Part shown: positions 36,535-45,533 of the stretch, in pieces
Numbering within the stretch: position 1 is the stretch's first letter
How the letters are laid out: every line of letters starts with the position of its first letter
Source of the DNA: Sva-07 sp963728195
Lineage (GTDB): Bacteria; Actinomycetota; Acidimicrobiia; Acidimicrobiales; Ilumatobacteraceae
Length of the DNA stretch: 64,000 nucleotides
Reading direction: 5' to 3'
Assembly: GCA_963728195.1 (NCBI GenBank)
Contig: CAVSIX010000017.1
Span: 62,001-126,000, forward strand
The notes under the pieces: generated by a model
The model's database searches: none
The model's input: the letters and a program-made list of their open reading frames with translations, nothing else
Told to the model about the DNA's origin: nothing
Program-made: the position numbers and the translations under genes

Positions 36535-38388
36535 TCAGCCCTTCTCGTCGTCGTCGACGATCTCCGCATCGACGATGTCGTCGTCGTTCACCGCACCGGC
36601 GCCCGATTCCTGGCCGGAGGCGGACGTGCCCTCGGCAGCCGAGTCGCGCGCTGCCGCTTCGTAGAGCTTCTGGCTGAAGGCCTGGCTCGCCGACATCAGC
36701 GTGTCGGTCGCCGACTTGATCGCGTCGGTGTCATTGCCCTCCATCGCCTTCTTCAGGTCGGCGAGGGGCTGCTCGACCGCCTCCTTCTCGTCGGCGGAGA
36801 CCTTGTCACCCTGCTCGCGCAACACCTTCTCGGTCTGGTACACGATCGAGTCGGCGTTGTTGCGGACCTCGGCCTCTTCGCGACGCTTGCGGTCGTCCTC
36901 GGCGTGCGCCTCGGCATCCTTGATCATCTGGTCGATGTCGTTCTTGTCGAGCGTGGACTGCCCGGTGATCGTCATCGACTGCTCCTTGTTCGTCGCACGG
37001 TCCTTCGCCGAGACGTGCACGATGCCGTTGGCGTCGATGTCGAACGTGACCTCGATCTGCGGCACGCCGCGAGGTGCGGGCGGCAGATCGACGAGCTGGA
37101 ACTTGCCGAGCGTCTTGTTGTAGCTGGCCATTTCGCGCTCGCCCTGGATCACGTGGATCTCGACCGACGGCTGGCTGTCTTCTGCCGTGGTGAACACCTC
37201 GGTGCGCTTGGTGGGGATCGTGGTGTTGCGCTCGATCAACTTGGTCATCACGCCGCCCTTGGTCTCGATGCCGAGGCTCAGCGGGGTCACATCGAGCAGC
37301 AGCACGTCCTTGACGTCGCCGCGCAACACGCCGGCTTGGACGGCGGCGCCGATCGCGACCACCTCGTCGGGGTTGACCGTCTTGTTCGGTTCCTTGCCGG
37401 TGAGGTTCTGGACGAGGTCGGTGACCGCCGGCATGCGGGTGGAGCCGCCGACGAGGATCACGTGGTGGAGGTCGCCCTTGGAGACGCCGGCGTCCTTCAG
37501 TGCCTGCTCGAACGGGATCCGGCAGCGCTCCATCAGGTCGGACGTCATCTCCTGGAACTTCGATCGTGACAGCGACTCGTCGAGGTGCAGTGGACCGTCC
37601 GCGGTGGCGGTGATGAACGGCAGGTTGATCTGGGTCTGCTGCACCTGGCTGAGTTCGATCTTCGCCTTCTCGGCGGCTTCCTTCAGACGCTGCGCGGCCA
37701 TCCGGTCGTTGCTCAGGTCGACACCGTGGGCCGACTTGAACTGCTGGACGAGCCAGTCGATGATGCGCTGGTCCCAGTCGTCGCCGCCGAGATTGGTGTC
37801 ACCGTGAGTCGACTTGACCTCGAACACGCCGTCGCCGATCTCGAGCACCGACACGTCGAAGGTGCCGCCGCCGAGGTCGAACACGAGGATCGTCTCGTCC
37901 TCGGACCCCTTGTCGAGGCCGTAGGCCAGCGCCGCAGCGGTGGGCTCGTTGATGATGCGGAGGACTTCGAGGCCCGCGATGGTGCCGGCTTCCTTGGTGG
38001 CGGTGCGCTGGGCGTCGTCGAAGTACGCGGGCACCGTGATCACCGCCTGGTTCACCGTGTCGCCCAGATACGCCTCGGCATCGCGCTTGAGCTTCATCAA
38101 CGTGCGAGCGGAGATCTCCTGGGGGGTGTAGGTCTTGCCGTCGACGTCGTCGGACTTCCAACTCTCGCCCATGTGGCGCTTGATCGAGCGGAACGTCCGG
38201 TCCGGGTTGGTGATCGCCTGGCGCTTGGCGACCTCGCCGACGAGTACCTCGCCGGACTTGGAGAATGCGACGACCGACGGCGTCGTGCGGGCACCTTCGG
38301 AGTTGGGGATGACGACGGGTTCGCCACCTTCGAGCACGGCGACCACCGAGTTGGTGGTTCCGAGGTCGATGCCGACTGCCTTGGCCAT
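36535..38388 (-). CDS. dnaK: DnaK chaperone (Hsp70)
   Basis: A 617-residue Hsp70. The N-terminal ATPase domain starts MAKAVGIDLGTTNSVVAVLEG and contains the phosphate-2 and adenosine motifs (VFDLGGGTFDVSVLEIGDG, ILVGGSTRMPAV). The substrate-binding domain includes DVTPLSLGIETKGG, and the C-terminal lid ends in a Gly/Ala/Asp-rich tail. AGGAG lies 8 nt before the ATG. A HAIR operator lies about 120 nt upstream. It is the first gene of the heat-shock operon and the corepressor of HspR. Confidence 0.98.
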   Translation of the reverse strand: MAKAVGIDLGTTNSVVAVLEGGEPVVIPNSEGARTTPSVVAFSKSGEVLVGEVAKRQAITNPDRTFRSIKRHMGESWKSDDVDGKTYTPQEISARTLMKLKRDAEAYLGDTVNQAVITVPAYFDDAQRTATKEAGTIAGLEVLRIINEPTAAALAYGLDKGSEDETILVFDLGGGTFDVSVLEIGDGVFEVKSTHGDTNLGGDDWDQRIIDWLVQQFKSAHGVDLSNDRMAAQRLKEAAEKAKIELSQVQQTQINLPFITATADGPLHLDESLSRSKFQEMTSDLMERCRIPFEQALKDAGVSKGDLHHVILVGGSTRMPAVTDLVQNLTGKEPNKTVNPDEVVAIGAAVQAGVLRGDVKDVLLLDVTPLSLGIETKGGVMTKLIERNTTIPTKRTEVFTTAEDSQPSVEIHVIQGEREMASYNKTLGKFQLVDLPPAPRGVPQIEVTFDIDANGIVHVSAKDRATNKEQSMTITGQSTLDKNDIDQMIKDAEAHAEDDRKRREEAEVRNNADSIVYQTEKVLREQGDKVSADEKEAVEQPLADLKKAMEGNDTDAIKSATDTLMSASQAFSQKLYEAAARDSAAEGTSASGQESGAGAVNDDDIVDAEIVDDDEKG

Positions 38389-38499
38389 GGTGTTGCTCCT
38401 CTGCTGAATGCGCTGAATTTGCTGTGGATTGTGGGGGAACGGTCTGTGGTTCGGTACCCAACGATACGGAGCATTCAGTCCCGTCGCAACACCCGAGTG

Positions 38500-38525
38500 A
38501 GATTAGTTGAGTCGATATGACTCAA
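38500..38525 (-). promoter_or_regulatory. HAIR operator with adjoining -10 box, dnaK promoter
   Basis: AGTTGAGT-N7-ACTCAACT (core TTGAGT 38507-38512, ACTCAA 38520-38525) is a perfect palindrome matching the HspR HAIR consensus. On the minus strand a TAATCT hexamer (38505-38500) directly follows, so bound HspR would cover the promoter. The predicted dnaK leader is then about 100 nt. Confidence 0.88.
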
Positions 38526-38570
38526 CTTGTCGACCGGGCGGTGTGGCATTCCCGGCGCGGAACGCCGCCG

Positions 38571-38978
38571 TCAGTCGGCCGCCAGGAACTCGGGGCCGAA
38601 CGAGTGCGGCAGGAGTTCGGCGACGGTGGTCGACCATGCAGCGCCGGAACCCGCGACCGAGTGGACCGCGACGTCGGGGCCGGCGAACTCACGGATGCGC
38701 TGGCGGCATCCTCCGCAGGGCGTGCCGGGCTCGTCGCCATCGGTCACGACGACGATCTCGGTGATCGACCGCTCACCGGCGGCGACCATCGCCGCAATCG
38801 CTCCCGCCTCGGCACACGAACCCAACGGATACGCGGCGTTCTCGACGTTGCAGCCGACGATCACCGCACCGGACCCGGTGCGGATCGCCGCACCCACGCG
38901 GTAGTGCGAGTACGGGCAGTAGGCCTGGAGATGGACCTGGCGGGCCGCCGCCAGCAGTTCCGGATCGGGCTCGTTCAT
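38571..38978 (-). CDS. cdd: Cytidine deaminase
   Basis: The product deaminates cytidine and deoxycytidine for pyrimidine salvage. The 135-residue protein has the homotetrameric-type zinc motif: NVENAAYPLGSCAEA (the catalytic Glu and first Cys) and PCGGCRQ with the other two Cys ligands. The substrate segment CPYSHYRVGAA is also present. The start at 38978 is preferred over 39002 as it has GGGAG about 9 nt upstream. A 61-nt-period repeat pair separates it from galE. Confidence 0.95.
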   Translation of the reverse strand: MNEPDPELLAAARQVHLQAYCPYSHYRVGAAIRTGSGAVIVGCNVENAAYPLGSCAEAGAIAAMVAAGERSITEIVVVTDGDEPGTPCGGCRQRIREFAGPDVAVHSVAGSGAAWSTTVAELLPHSFGPEFLAAD

Positions 38979-39022
38979 GTCGCCATGCTCCCACGCCGAC
39001 ACGGCGCAGCCCCATCCCTCAG

Positions 39023-39122
39023 CGATGAGCGAACAGCCGGTATCGGGTCCGTTCGCTCATCACCGCACGAATCGGCCCGGCAGCGATGAGCGAAAAGCCG
39101 GCATCCGGTCGGTTCACTCATC
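39023..39122. repeat. 39-nt palindromic repeats A and B (61-nt period)
   Basis: Copy A (39023-39061) has perfect 11-bp arms GATGAGCGAAC and GTTCGCTCATC. Copy B (39084-39122) starts exactly 61 nt later and differs at several sites. Both match, in inverted orientation, the two copies at 53693-53792. They lie between the galE 3' end and cdd. Confidence 0.85.
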
Positions 39123-39136
39123 GCAGGCGGGGGTGG

Positions 39137-40153
39137 TCAGCGAGGGAACCCGTCGGGATGCGTGCGCTGCCACGACCAGTGATCGGCACACATGTCGTCG
39201 ATCGTGCGCACGGCGCGCCAGCCGAGTTCGCGCTCGGCCTTCGACACGTCGGCATACGACACCGGCTGGTCGCCCGCACGACGCCCGACGATGCGGCGTG
39301 CGATCGGGTGCCCGACCACGCGCTCGGCAGCATCGATCATCTCGAGCACCGACGTCCCCCGCCCGGTGCCGAGGTTCCACGCGTGCACGCCCGGTCCCTC
39401 GGCGAGACGTCGGAGCGCGGCCACGTGCCCGTTGGCGAGATCGACGACGTGGATGTAGTCACGGACACACGTGCCGTCGGGCGTGTCGTAGTCGTCGCCG
39501 AACACCGACAGCTCCGCGAGCTTGCCGACCGCGACCTGCATGACGAACGGCATCAGGTTGTTCGGAACGCCGGCCGGATCCTCGCCGATGCGGCCGCTCT
39601 CGTGAGCGCCGACCGGGTTGAAGTACCGCAGCAGGCCGACGGCCAGGTCCGCGTCGGCAGCGCCCGCCGTCGTGAGGATCCGCTCGATCATCGCCTTGGT
39701 GTCGCCGTACGGATTCGTCGGACCGATCGACGCGTCCTCGCGCAGCGGCATCGCGGCGCCAGGGCTGTACACGGTCGCCGATGACGAGAACACGAGGCAC
39801 TTCACGCCGTGCGCCGCCATCGTCTCGGCCAGCGTCAGCGTGGTGCCCAGGTTCACGCGGAAGTACCGCAACGGCTCGGACACCGATTCACCGACGGCCT
39901 TGAGCCCGGCGAAATGGATCACGCCGTCGATCGCGTGCTCGACGAAGACCGCCTCGAGCGCCGCCCGGTCGGCGACGTCGATTGCGTGGAACGCGATCGA
40001 GCGGCCGGCGATCGCTGCCGCCTCGGTGATCGCATGTTCGGATCCGTTCGAGAGGTCGTCGACGACGACGACGTCGTGACCCGCCTCGAGCAGTGCGACG
40101 CAGGTGTGACTGCCGATGTAGCCCGCGCCTCCGGTGACCAGGATCGTCTTCAT
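39137..40153 (-). CDS. galE: UDP-glucose 4-epimerase
   Basis: GalE interconverts UDP-glucose and UDP-galactose using tightly bound NAD+. The protein of about 338 residues is a short-chain dehydrogenase of the extended type: TGGAGYIGSH at the N-terminus, VDDLSNG, IHFAGLKAVGES, catalytic Ser/Thr in FSSSATVY, YxxxK in NPYGDTK, and FNPVGAHESG downstream. All are strong GalE features. The start at 40153 fits the family N-terminus, but in-frame ATG 40162 (9 nt upstream) is equally possible. It supplies UDP-sugar for envelope polysaccharides. Confidence 0.95.
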   Translation of the reverse strand: MKTILVTGGAGYIGSHTCVALLEAGHDVVVVDDLSNGSEHAITEAAAIAGRSIAFHAIDVADRAALEAVFVEHAIDGVIHFAGLKAVGESVSEPLRYFRVNLGTTLTLAETMAAHGVKCLVFSSSATVYSPGAAMPLREDASIGPTNPYGDTKAMIERILTTAGAADADLAVGLLRYFNPVGAHESGRIGEDPAGVPNNLMPFVMQVAVGKLAELSVFGDDYDTPDGTCVRDYIHVVDLANGHVAALRRLAEGPGVHAWNLGTGRGTSVLEMIDAAERVVGHPIARRIVGRRAGDQPVSYADVSKAERELGWRAVRTIDDMCADHWSWQRTHPDGFPR

Positions 40154-40263
40154 CTGCTCCATTGGATCACACGGCGTCCGACCGACCTCCAATTCCGGAG
40201 AGTCGGTACAGCAGGCCGGTCAACGACAGACCGTCACGGATGCGCCCGGCACGGATCTCCGGG

Positions 40264-42060
40264 TCAGAGACCGAGGACGAGCGGGACGACGATCGGGGTG
40301 ACGATCAAGGTGACCAGGCTCAAGGGCGCGCCGACGGCGGTGAAATCGCGAAACTTGTAGCCGCCGAGGCCGTACACCATCAGGTTGGTCTGATAGCCGA
40401 TCGGCGACAGGAAGGAACACGACGCACCGATCAGCACGACGATCGCCATCGAGCGGGGATCGAGCCCGCCCTCGGCGGCAGTTGCGAGGGCCACCGGCAG
40501 CATCAGCGCTGCTGCGGCGTTGTTCGACAGCAGTTCGGTGAGGATCATCGTCGCCACCAACACGGCCACCAGCCGGCCGGTGTCGCCGAACGGGTCGCCA
40601 ACGTCGCCGAGCACGGTGGCGACCTCGGTGGCGAGACCGCTGACCGCAACGGCCGTGCCCAGGCTGATCGACATGGCGATCGTGAGCACCACGTTGAGGT
40701 TCACGGCGCGCCGCGCTTCGGCGACGCTGATCACCCGCACGGCGATCAATGCGACGGCGGCAACGAGCGATGCCTCCATCAGGTCGAGTGCGCCGGTGAC
40801 CACTGCGGCGATCATCGCGACGATCGCCGCGATCACCACACCGGCACGCTGCCGACGCACGGGTGGCGGCGCATCGAGCGAGGCGATCACGCTGAAGTCG
40901 CCGTGACCGCGCCACTGGCGTTCGAACTCCGGGGTCGCGAGCACGAGCAGGACGTCGCCGGGTCGCAGCACGACCGAACCGAGCTTGCCGGGGAGGTCGT
41001 CGTCGTGGCGCCGAATCGCGAGCACCGCTGCGTCGTAGCGGGCACGGAAACCTGCCTGACGCAACGTGGCGCCCGCCAACTCCGAGCGCTCCGACACGAC
41101 CGCTTCGAACAGTCCGGCGTCCGGACGGTCGCCGGCACCCACGAGATGGTTGTCCTCGGCGCTCGACAGGCCGCGGATCTCGAGCAGGTCGACCACGTCG
41201 ACGACATCACCGGCGAAGTAGCAGACGTCACCCCCACCGAGCACCGTGCCCGGACGGGCCGGCACGACGGTCCCGGCCCGCTCGACACCGGCGAGGAACA
41301 CGCCGTGCAGATGGCGCAGGCCGGCGGCGTCGACCGTCCGACCGACGAGCGCGCCGCCGACGTCGACGCGCATCGCGATGGTGTACGGCTGCATGGCGAC
41401 GACATCGCCAGGTGCCGGCCCGCGGCGGTTGCGCAACAGTCGCGGCGCCGTCAGCACGAGCACTGCGATCCCGACGACGGCGACGGGGAGCCCGACGCCG
41501 GTGATCTCGAAGACGCCCAGGGGGTCGCCGCCCTCGGCGACGAGCAGATCGGAGACGACGAGGTTCGTCGACGTGCCGATCACGGTGACGACACCGCCGA
41601 ACACGGCGGCGTACGACAGCGGGATCAGGTACGGCGACGCCGACACGCCCGAACGACGACACCAGGTGACGACGCGGGGCGCCGCCAGCGCAACCAACGG
41701 CGTGTTCGGCAGCACCGCCGACAGCGCACCGCTCGCCACAGCCAACCGTCCCAGCCGGGCCCGGCTCCGACGGGAATCGCTCGACCCGGTGCGCTCCGGC
41801 GAGCCCGCCAGCACCCGGTCGATCAGCGGCGACAGCGCACCGGTGACGGTCGCTGCCCCGGCGAGGACGTACAACGCAGCGATCGTGACCGGAGCCGACG
41901 ACGACAGCCCTGACAGTGCTTCTCGCTGATCGACGACGTCGGCGAGCAGGAGCACACCGACCGCTGCTCCCATCGCAGCGGCGGTCGGCAGACGGTCGAA
42001 CGCCAGCACACCGAACGCGGCGATCAGCACCGCCAACGTGATCCACGCATCGGGGGTCAT
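40264..42060 (-). CDS. SLC13/DASS-type anion transporter with TrkA-C (RCK-C) domains
   Basis: A 598-residue membrane protein. About five N-terminal helices include the conserved SGALSAVLPNTPLVALAAPRV and IGTSTNLVVSDLL (SNT-like signature). A cytosolic insert of about 190 residues carries two TrkA-C-like modules (ending LRPGDVLLVLATP), then helices resume with TELLSNNAAAALMLPVALATA and SFLSPIGYQTNLMVYGLGGY, the second signature. This layout is that of the CitM/SLC13-like sulfate or dicarboxylate permeases. The substrate cannot be told. The ATG at 42060 is 24 nt from the M14 peptidase stop, so the two may be cotranscribed. Confidence 0.88.
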   Translation of the reverse strand: MTPDAWITLAVLIAAFGVLAFDRLPTAAAMGAAVGVLLLADVVDQREALSGLSSSAPVTIAALYVLAGAATVTGALSPLIDRVLAGSPERTGSSDSRRSRARLGRLAVASGALSAVLPNTPLVALAAPRVVTWCRRSGVSASPYLIPLSYAAVFGGVVTVIGTSTNLVVSDLLVAEGGDPLGVFEITGVGLPVAVVGIAVLVLTAPRLLRNRRGPAPGDVVAMQPYTIAMRVDVGGALVGRTVDAAGLRHLHGVFLAGVERAGTVVPARPGTVLGGGDVCYFAGDVVDVVDLLEIRGLSSAEDNHLVGAGDRPDAGLFEAVVSERSELAGATLRQAGFRARYDAAVLAIRRHDDDLPGKLGSVVLRPGDVLLVLATPEFERQWRGHGDFSVIASLDAPPPVRRQRAGVVIAAIVAMIAAVVTGALDLMEASLVAAVALIAVRVISVAEARRAVNLNVVLTIAMSISLGTAVAVSGLATEVATVLGDVGDPFGDTGRLVAVLVATMILTELLSNNAAAALMLPVALATAAEGGLDPRSMAIVVLIGASCSFLSPIGYQTNLMVYGLGGYKFRDFTAVGAPLSLVTLIVTPIVVPLVLGL

Positions 42061-42084
42061 GGTGTCCGGCTCACGATGCAGGGT

Positions 42085-43788
42085 TCACGATGACGACGTG
42101 AGCGTCAGCTGCACCGAGTCCGAACCGGCCCGCTGATGCCGGACGGTCACCGTGACCGTCGTCCCCGCACCGGCGCGCACGAGCCAGGAACAGCTCGCAC
42201 GATCCGGAGTGCCGCCCGTGCTGCCCGAGAACCGCACCGCCGACGACCCGGCGAGCTGACCGAGGGTTCGGCGCCCTGCGCCGTCGAGCACCTCGATCGC
42301 TCCCTCGATGTCGGCGTGAATCGGACGTACGAGACCCTCTGCGGCCGCCCTCGAACTGACGGTGGTCGGCAGCCAGCCGGTGTTGGCCACGCCGACCATC
42401 ACGCGCCACGTGTCGTCGCCGACCGGCTCGGCACGAGCGTGGCGGATCTCGACGCAGGGAGCGGCGAGTGCCTGGGCGACGGCGAAGTCGGCGTGACGGT
42501 CGACCTCGGCGAGCAGCAGGTCCGGAGGCGGATTGGTCCACGACGACAGGCCGTTCCAGCCGCCGAGTTCGATCGGGCCCAGTTGCGGGTGCTCGAACGG
42601 GTACCAGTCGACGAACCCCCGGCTGCGTTCGTCGGACGAGTGCTCGTCGAGCCATCGCAGCACGGCGAGACGCTCGGCGTCGGTGGGGCCGGTGTACCAG
42701 AAGTGCGGTGACTGCTTCTCGCCGGTGGCGGCGTGCACGACGTCCCAGAACTCCGTCGTCCACCCGAACACACCGAGATGCTCGTAGGCCCAGTCGTCGG
42801 AGGCCCCGCTCATCGTCTCGGAGGTGTCCCAGGTGAAGTCTTCGTACACCGAGTGCGACGGGTACCCGGTGAGCTCGGTGCCGATCGCCGCGAGTTGCTT
42901 CCACGTCCAGACGTCGCCGGGTGGCAGTTTGGAGTCGGGCAGCGTCGACGACGGCCGAAGCAGCACACCGCCGCTGGTGTGGAAGGCGTTGAACCCGCAC
43001 ACGTTCGGCCGAGCGACGATGGCGCGCACGAGTGCATCGATCTCCGGCTCGGACAGTGGATGATCGCCGGAGCCGGGGACCTTCGCTCCCCATCCGGCGG
43101 GGAAGTTGCGATTGAGGTCGAGGCCTTCGGGCCGCGGTGGCGACGGCACGTCGAAGCCGTCGAAATCCTCGATCGTGCCCTCGTCGAGGACGCGGAACCG
43201 CATCACGTCGGCGTCGACGCCGCCGACCGGTACGGGCACGAGCAAGCGCGCATCGTCGGGATGCACGATCCACGGTCCGTCCGGATCCGCGAAGCGCATC
43301 TGGAGGATCCGACCGTCGCCGTCGACGTCCTCCTCGTGCAGCCCGGGCCACCGGTGCGCATCAGCCAGCGGCCACGGACGCACGCTCGACCGCCGGAAGC
43401 GCGGGCGGTCCGCGAGCGCCCACTCGGCACCGTCGGGGTTGACGCGAGGGACGACGTAGAACGTCCGGCTACGCAACGCCCGGGTGATCGTGTCGTCGAC
43501 CAGGTGGCCGTCGACGAGCCGCCCGAGCAGTCGACACGCAGCGACCGTCGCCGTGAGCTCGACCGCATGGATGCTGGCATCGACCCAGTGCGCGGGCTTG
43601 GTGTCGTGCGGTCCCGTTGCGGCGTCGGTCACCGTGACGAGCAGGAGGTCGCGCCCTTCGAACGACCGGCCGTAGGACTCGACGCTCACGAGATCGGGAT
43701 GCGCCGCCGCGAGTTGGCGAATCCACTCGGCCAGCTCCGCATACCGGAGGAAACGGTCGAAGCGGTAGTCGTCGAGCAGTGCGGTCAC
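42085..43788 (-). CDS. M14-family zinc carboxypeptidase
   Basis: A 567-residue protein. The M14 domain (about 1-380) has the zinc ligands in HAVE (H74, E77) with a downstream His in NAFHTSGG, the substrate-Arg region (VNPDGAEW, DLNRNFP) and the catalytic Glu in GWTTEFWD. A C-terminal beta-rich domain (about 400-567) resembles a carboxypeptidase-associated beta-sandwich. No signal peptide is obvious, so it may be cytosolic, or the true start could differ; the chosen ATG gives a standard M14 N-terminus (YAELAEWIRQLAAAHPDLV). The substrate is unknown. Confidence 0.88.
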   Translation of the reverse strand: MTALLDDYRFDRFLRYAELAEWIRQLAAAHPDLVSVESYGRSFEGRDLLLVTVTDAATGPHDTKPAHWVDASIHAVELTATVAACRLLGRLVDGHLVDDTITRALRSRTFYVVPRVNPDGAEWALADRPRFRRSSVRPWPLADAHRWPGLHEEDVDGDGRILQMRFADPDGPWIVHPDDARLLVPVPVGGVDADVMRFRVLDEGTIEDFDGFDVPSPPRPEGLDLNRNFPAGWGAKVPGSGDHPLSEPEIDALVRAIVARPNVCGFNAFHTSGGVLLRPSSTLPDSKLPPGDVWTWKQLAAIGTELTGYPSHSVYEDFTWDTSETMSGASDDWAYEHLGVFGWTTEFWDVVHAATGEKQSPHFWYTGPTDAERLAVLRWLDEHSSDERSRGFVDWYPFEHPQLGPIELGGWNGLSSWTNPPPDLLLAEVDRHADFAVAQALAAPCVEIRHARAEPVGDDTWRVMVGVANTGWLPTTVSSRAAAEGLVRPIHADIEGAIEVLDGAGRRTLGQLAGSSAVRFSGSTGGTPDRASCSWLVRAGAGTTVTVTVRHQRAGSDSVQLTLTSSS

Positions 43789-43798
43789 GCCGGAAGAC

Positions 43799-43804
43799 TA
43801 CGTT
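43799..43804 (+). promoter_or_regulatory. Putative -10 box TACGTT for the alpha/beta hydrolase gene
   Basis: TACGTT ends 8 nt before the ATG at 43813 and begins 11 nt from the divergent M14 gene start, consistent with a leaderless transcript. Confidence 0.5.
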
Positions 43805-43812
43805 CGCGTCAC

Positions 43813-44664
43813 ATGACCCGAGACGACGTCGTCACGCTGCCGGACGGTCGGACGCTTGCGTACACGACGATCGGAGCGCCCGACGGGCGAGCCGTCTGCT
43901 ACCAGCACGGAGCACCGGGAGGTCGCCTCGAGCTGGTCGGACTCGACGACGCCTTCACCCGCGAAGGCGTCCGTGTGGTGACCGCCGACCGCCCCGGTTA
44001 CGGCGGCTCGACGCCGTTTGCCCGTCGCACCACCGCTGCCTGGGCCCACGACGTCACCGCCCTTGCGGATCACCTCGGCCTCGATCGCTTCGCGGTGATC
44101 GGGCTGTCGTCGGGTGGTCCCTACGCCGTCGCATGCGCTGCACTGCTCGGCGACCGGGTCGTCGGGGCGGTGATCGCCGCCGGGAACACCGACATGAGCT
44201 GGGCCGGCGCACGCGACGGCTACCTCGACTCCGAGCTGGCGATCATGGTGCTGGACGGCCCCGACGACGCCGTCGCCCGATGCATCGAGCACTACGGCGA
44301 GGACGGGTCGCACTTCTTCGAGGGCGAGCTCGATCTCGGGCCGACCGACAACGCCTGGCTGTCGGTCGAGTCGAACGCCGCCGCCCTGTTGGCCGCGATG
44401 GGCGAGGCGTTCCGTCAGGGCGTGGTCGGCTACGCCCACGACATCTGGGTGCAGGGTCGCCCCTGGTCGTTCGACATGTCCACGATCTCGTGCCCGGTGA
44501 TCGTCGCCCACGGCGAGGACGACCACCTCGTGCCGCTCGCCCACAGCCGTCACACCGCCTCGATGATCCCCGGTGCGCAGCTGCGCATCATCCCCGGTGT
44601 CGGTCATCTCGGTCTCGTCGACGAGTTCCCGAGGCTCGCGACCGAGATCCTGGGCGGTGTCTGA
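43813..44664 (+). CDS. Alpha/beta-hydrolase-fold protein
   Basis: A 283-residue hydrolase. The oxyanion-region pattern is CYQHGAPGG, the nucleophile elbow is GLSSGG (about residue 97), the acid is in HGEDDHLVP and the His in GVGHLGL. The order matches classic alpha/beta hydrolases of the lactonase/esterase type. The substrate is unknown. The start at 43813 is set by a TACGTT box 8 nt upstream. It is followed 58 nt later by gpmA, which has its own box. Confidence 0.85.
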   Translation: MTRDDVVTLPDGRTLAYTTIGAPDGRAVCYQHGAPGGRLELVGLDDAFTREGVRVVTADRPGYGGSTPFARRTTAAWAHDVTALADHLGLDRFAVIGLSSGGPYAVACAALLGDRVVGAVIAAGNTDMSWAGARDGYLDSELAIMVLDGPDDAVARCIEHYGEDGSHFFEGELDLGPTDNAWLSVESNAAALLAAMGEAFRQGVVGYAHDIWVQGRPWSFDMSTISCPVIVAHGEDDHLVPLAHSRHTASMIPGAQLRIIPGVGHLGLVDEFPRLATEILGGV

Positions 44665-44709
44665 GGTCGGCCGCACGCACGGGCCTGTCGCCGCGCTCGT
44701 CGCCCGACC

Positions 44710-44715
44710 TACGAT
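44710..44715 (+). promoter_or_regulatory. Putative -10 box TACGAT for leaderless gpmA
   Basis: TACGAT ends 7 nt before the ATG at 44723, supporting that start. Confidence 0.5.
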
Positions 44716-44722
44716 CGGAGCC

Positions 44723-45475
44723 ATGACCGGAACGCTCGTCATCCTCCGTCACGGCCAGTCCGAGTGGAACCTCGCCAACCTCTTCACCGGGTGGCACGAC
44801 GTGCCGCTCACCGAACTGGGCCGAACCGAGGCCGTCGAGGCGGGTCGTACGATGGCTGGCGCCGGCGTTCGATTCGACACCTCGCACACATCGTTGCAGA
44901 CCCGCGCCGTCGTCACCCAGAACCTCGCGCTCGAGGTGATGGATCAGGCGTGGCTGCCGGTGGCACGCAACTGGCGGCTCAACGAACGCCACTACGGAGC
45001 GCTGCAGGGCCTCGACAAGAAGCAGACCGCCGAGCGCCACGGCGCCGACCAGGTCCATGCATGGCGGCGCGGCTACGACACACCGCCGCCGCCGGTGGAG
45101 CTCGACAGCCCCGAGCACCCCGCCAACGACCCGCGCTACGCGCATCTCCCGCCGGACGTGCTCCCGGCGAGCGAGTGCCTGAAGGACGTCGTCGATCGGG
45201 TGCTGCCCTACTGGTACGACCAGATCGCGCCCCAGCTGCTCGACGGCCTGAACGTCCTGGTGACCGCACACGGCAACTCGTTGCGCGCTCTGCTCAAGCA
45301 CCTCGAAGACGTCAGCGACGCCGACATCGCCGGCGTCAACATCCCGACCGGGGCGCCGCGCCAGTACCGCTTCGACGAGCGGTTGCGGGTGGTGTCGGCC
45401 GAGTATCTCGGCGACGCCGAGGCCGTCGCAGCAGCAGCGGCAGCGGTCGCCGCGCAGGCCGGCGGCAGCCACTGA
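44723..45475 (+). CDS. gpmA: 2,3-bisphosphoglycerate-dependent phosphoglycerate mutase
   Basis: GpmA converts 3- to 2-phosphoglycerate in glycolysis. The 250-residue protein has the phospho-His motif LRHGQSEWN, the family segment LFTGWHDVPLTELG, the substrate region ERHYGALQGL and the second catalytic His in TAHGNSLRALLKHLE. Length and motifs match cofactor-dependent mutases. The C-terminus is an Ala-rich tail. The start is fixed by a leaderless-type TACGAT box. Confidence 0.95.
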   Translation: MTGTLVILRHGQSEWNLANLFTGWHDVPLTELGRTEAVEAGRTMAGAGVRFDTSHTSLQTRAVVTQNLALEVMDQAWLPVARNWRLNERHYGALQGLDKKQTAERHGADQVHAWRRGYDTPPPPVELDSPEHPANDPRYAHLPPDVLPASECLKDVVDRVLPYWYDQIAPQLLDGLNVLVTAHGNSLRALLKHLEDVSDADIAGVNIPTGAPRQYRFDERLRVVSAEYLGDAEAVAAAAAAVAAQAGGSH

Positions 45476-45520
45476 ACGGCCACATCGCCTCCACTGCTCA
45501 TCGGAGGTGACACAACCGCC

Positions 45521-45526
45521 TAAGGT
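45521..45526 (+). promoter_or_regulatory. Putative -10 box TAAGGT for the cNMP-binding gene
   Basis: TAAGGT ends 7 nt before ATG 45534, which supports that start over an in-frame ATG at 45507. Confidence 0.5.
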
Positions 45527-45533
45527 TCCGACC

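Noticed and set aside
39023..39122. CRISPR array reading of the 61-nt-period repeats
   Set aside because: Only two repeats per locus, spacers of 22 nt that are too short, strong internal palindromes, and no cas genes.
45497..45516. Transcription terminator between gpmA and the cNMP-binding gene
   Set aside because: The CCTCC/GGAGG pairing there is short with a loop of about ten bases; evidence is too weak to list.
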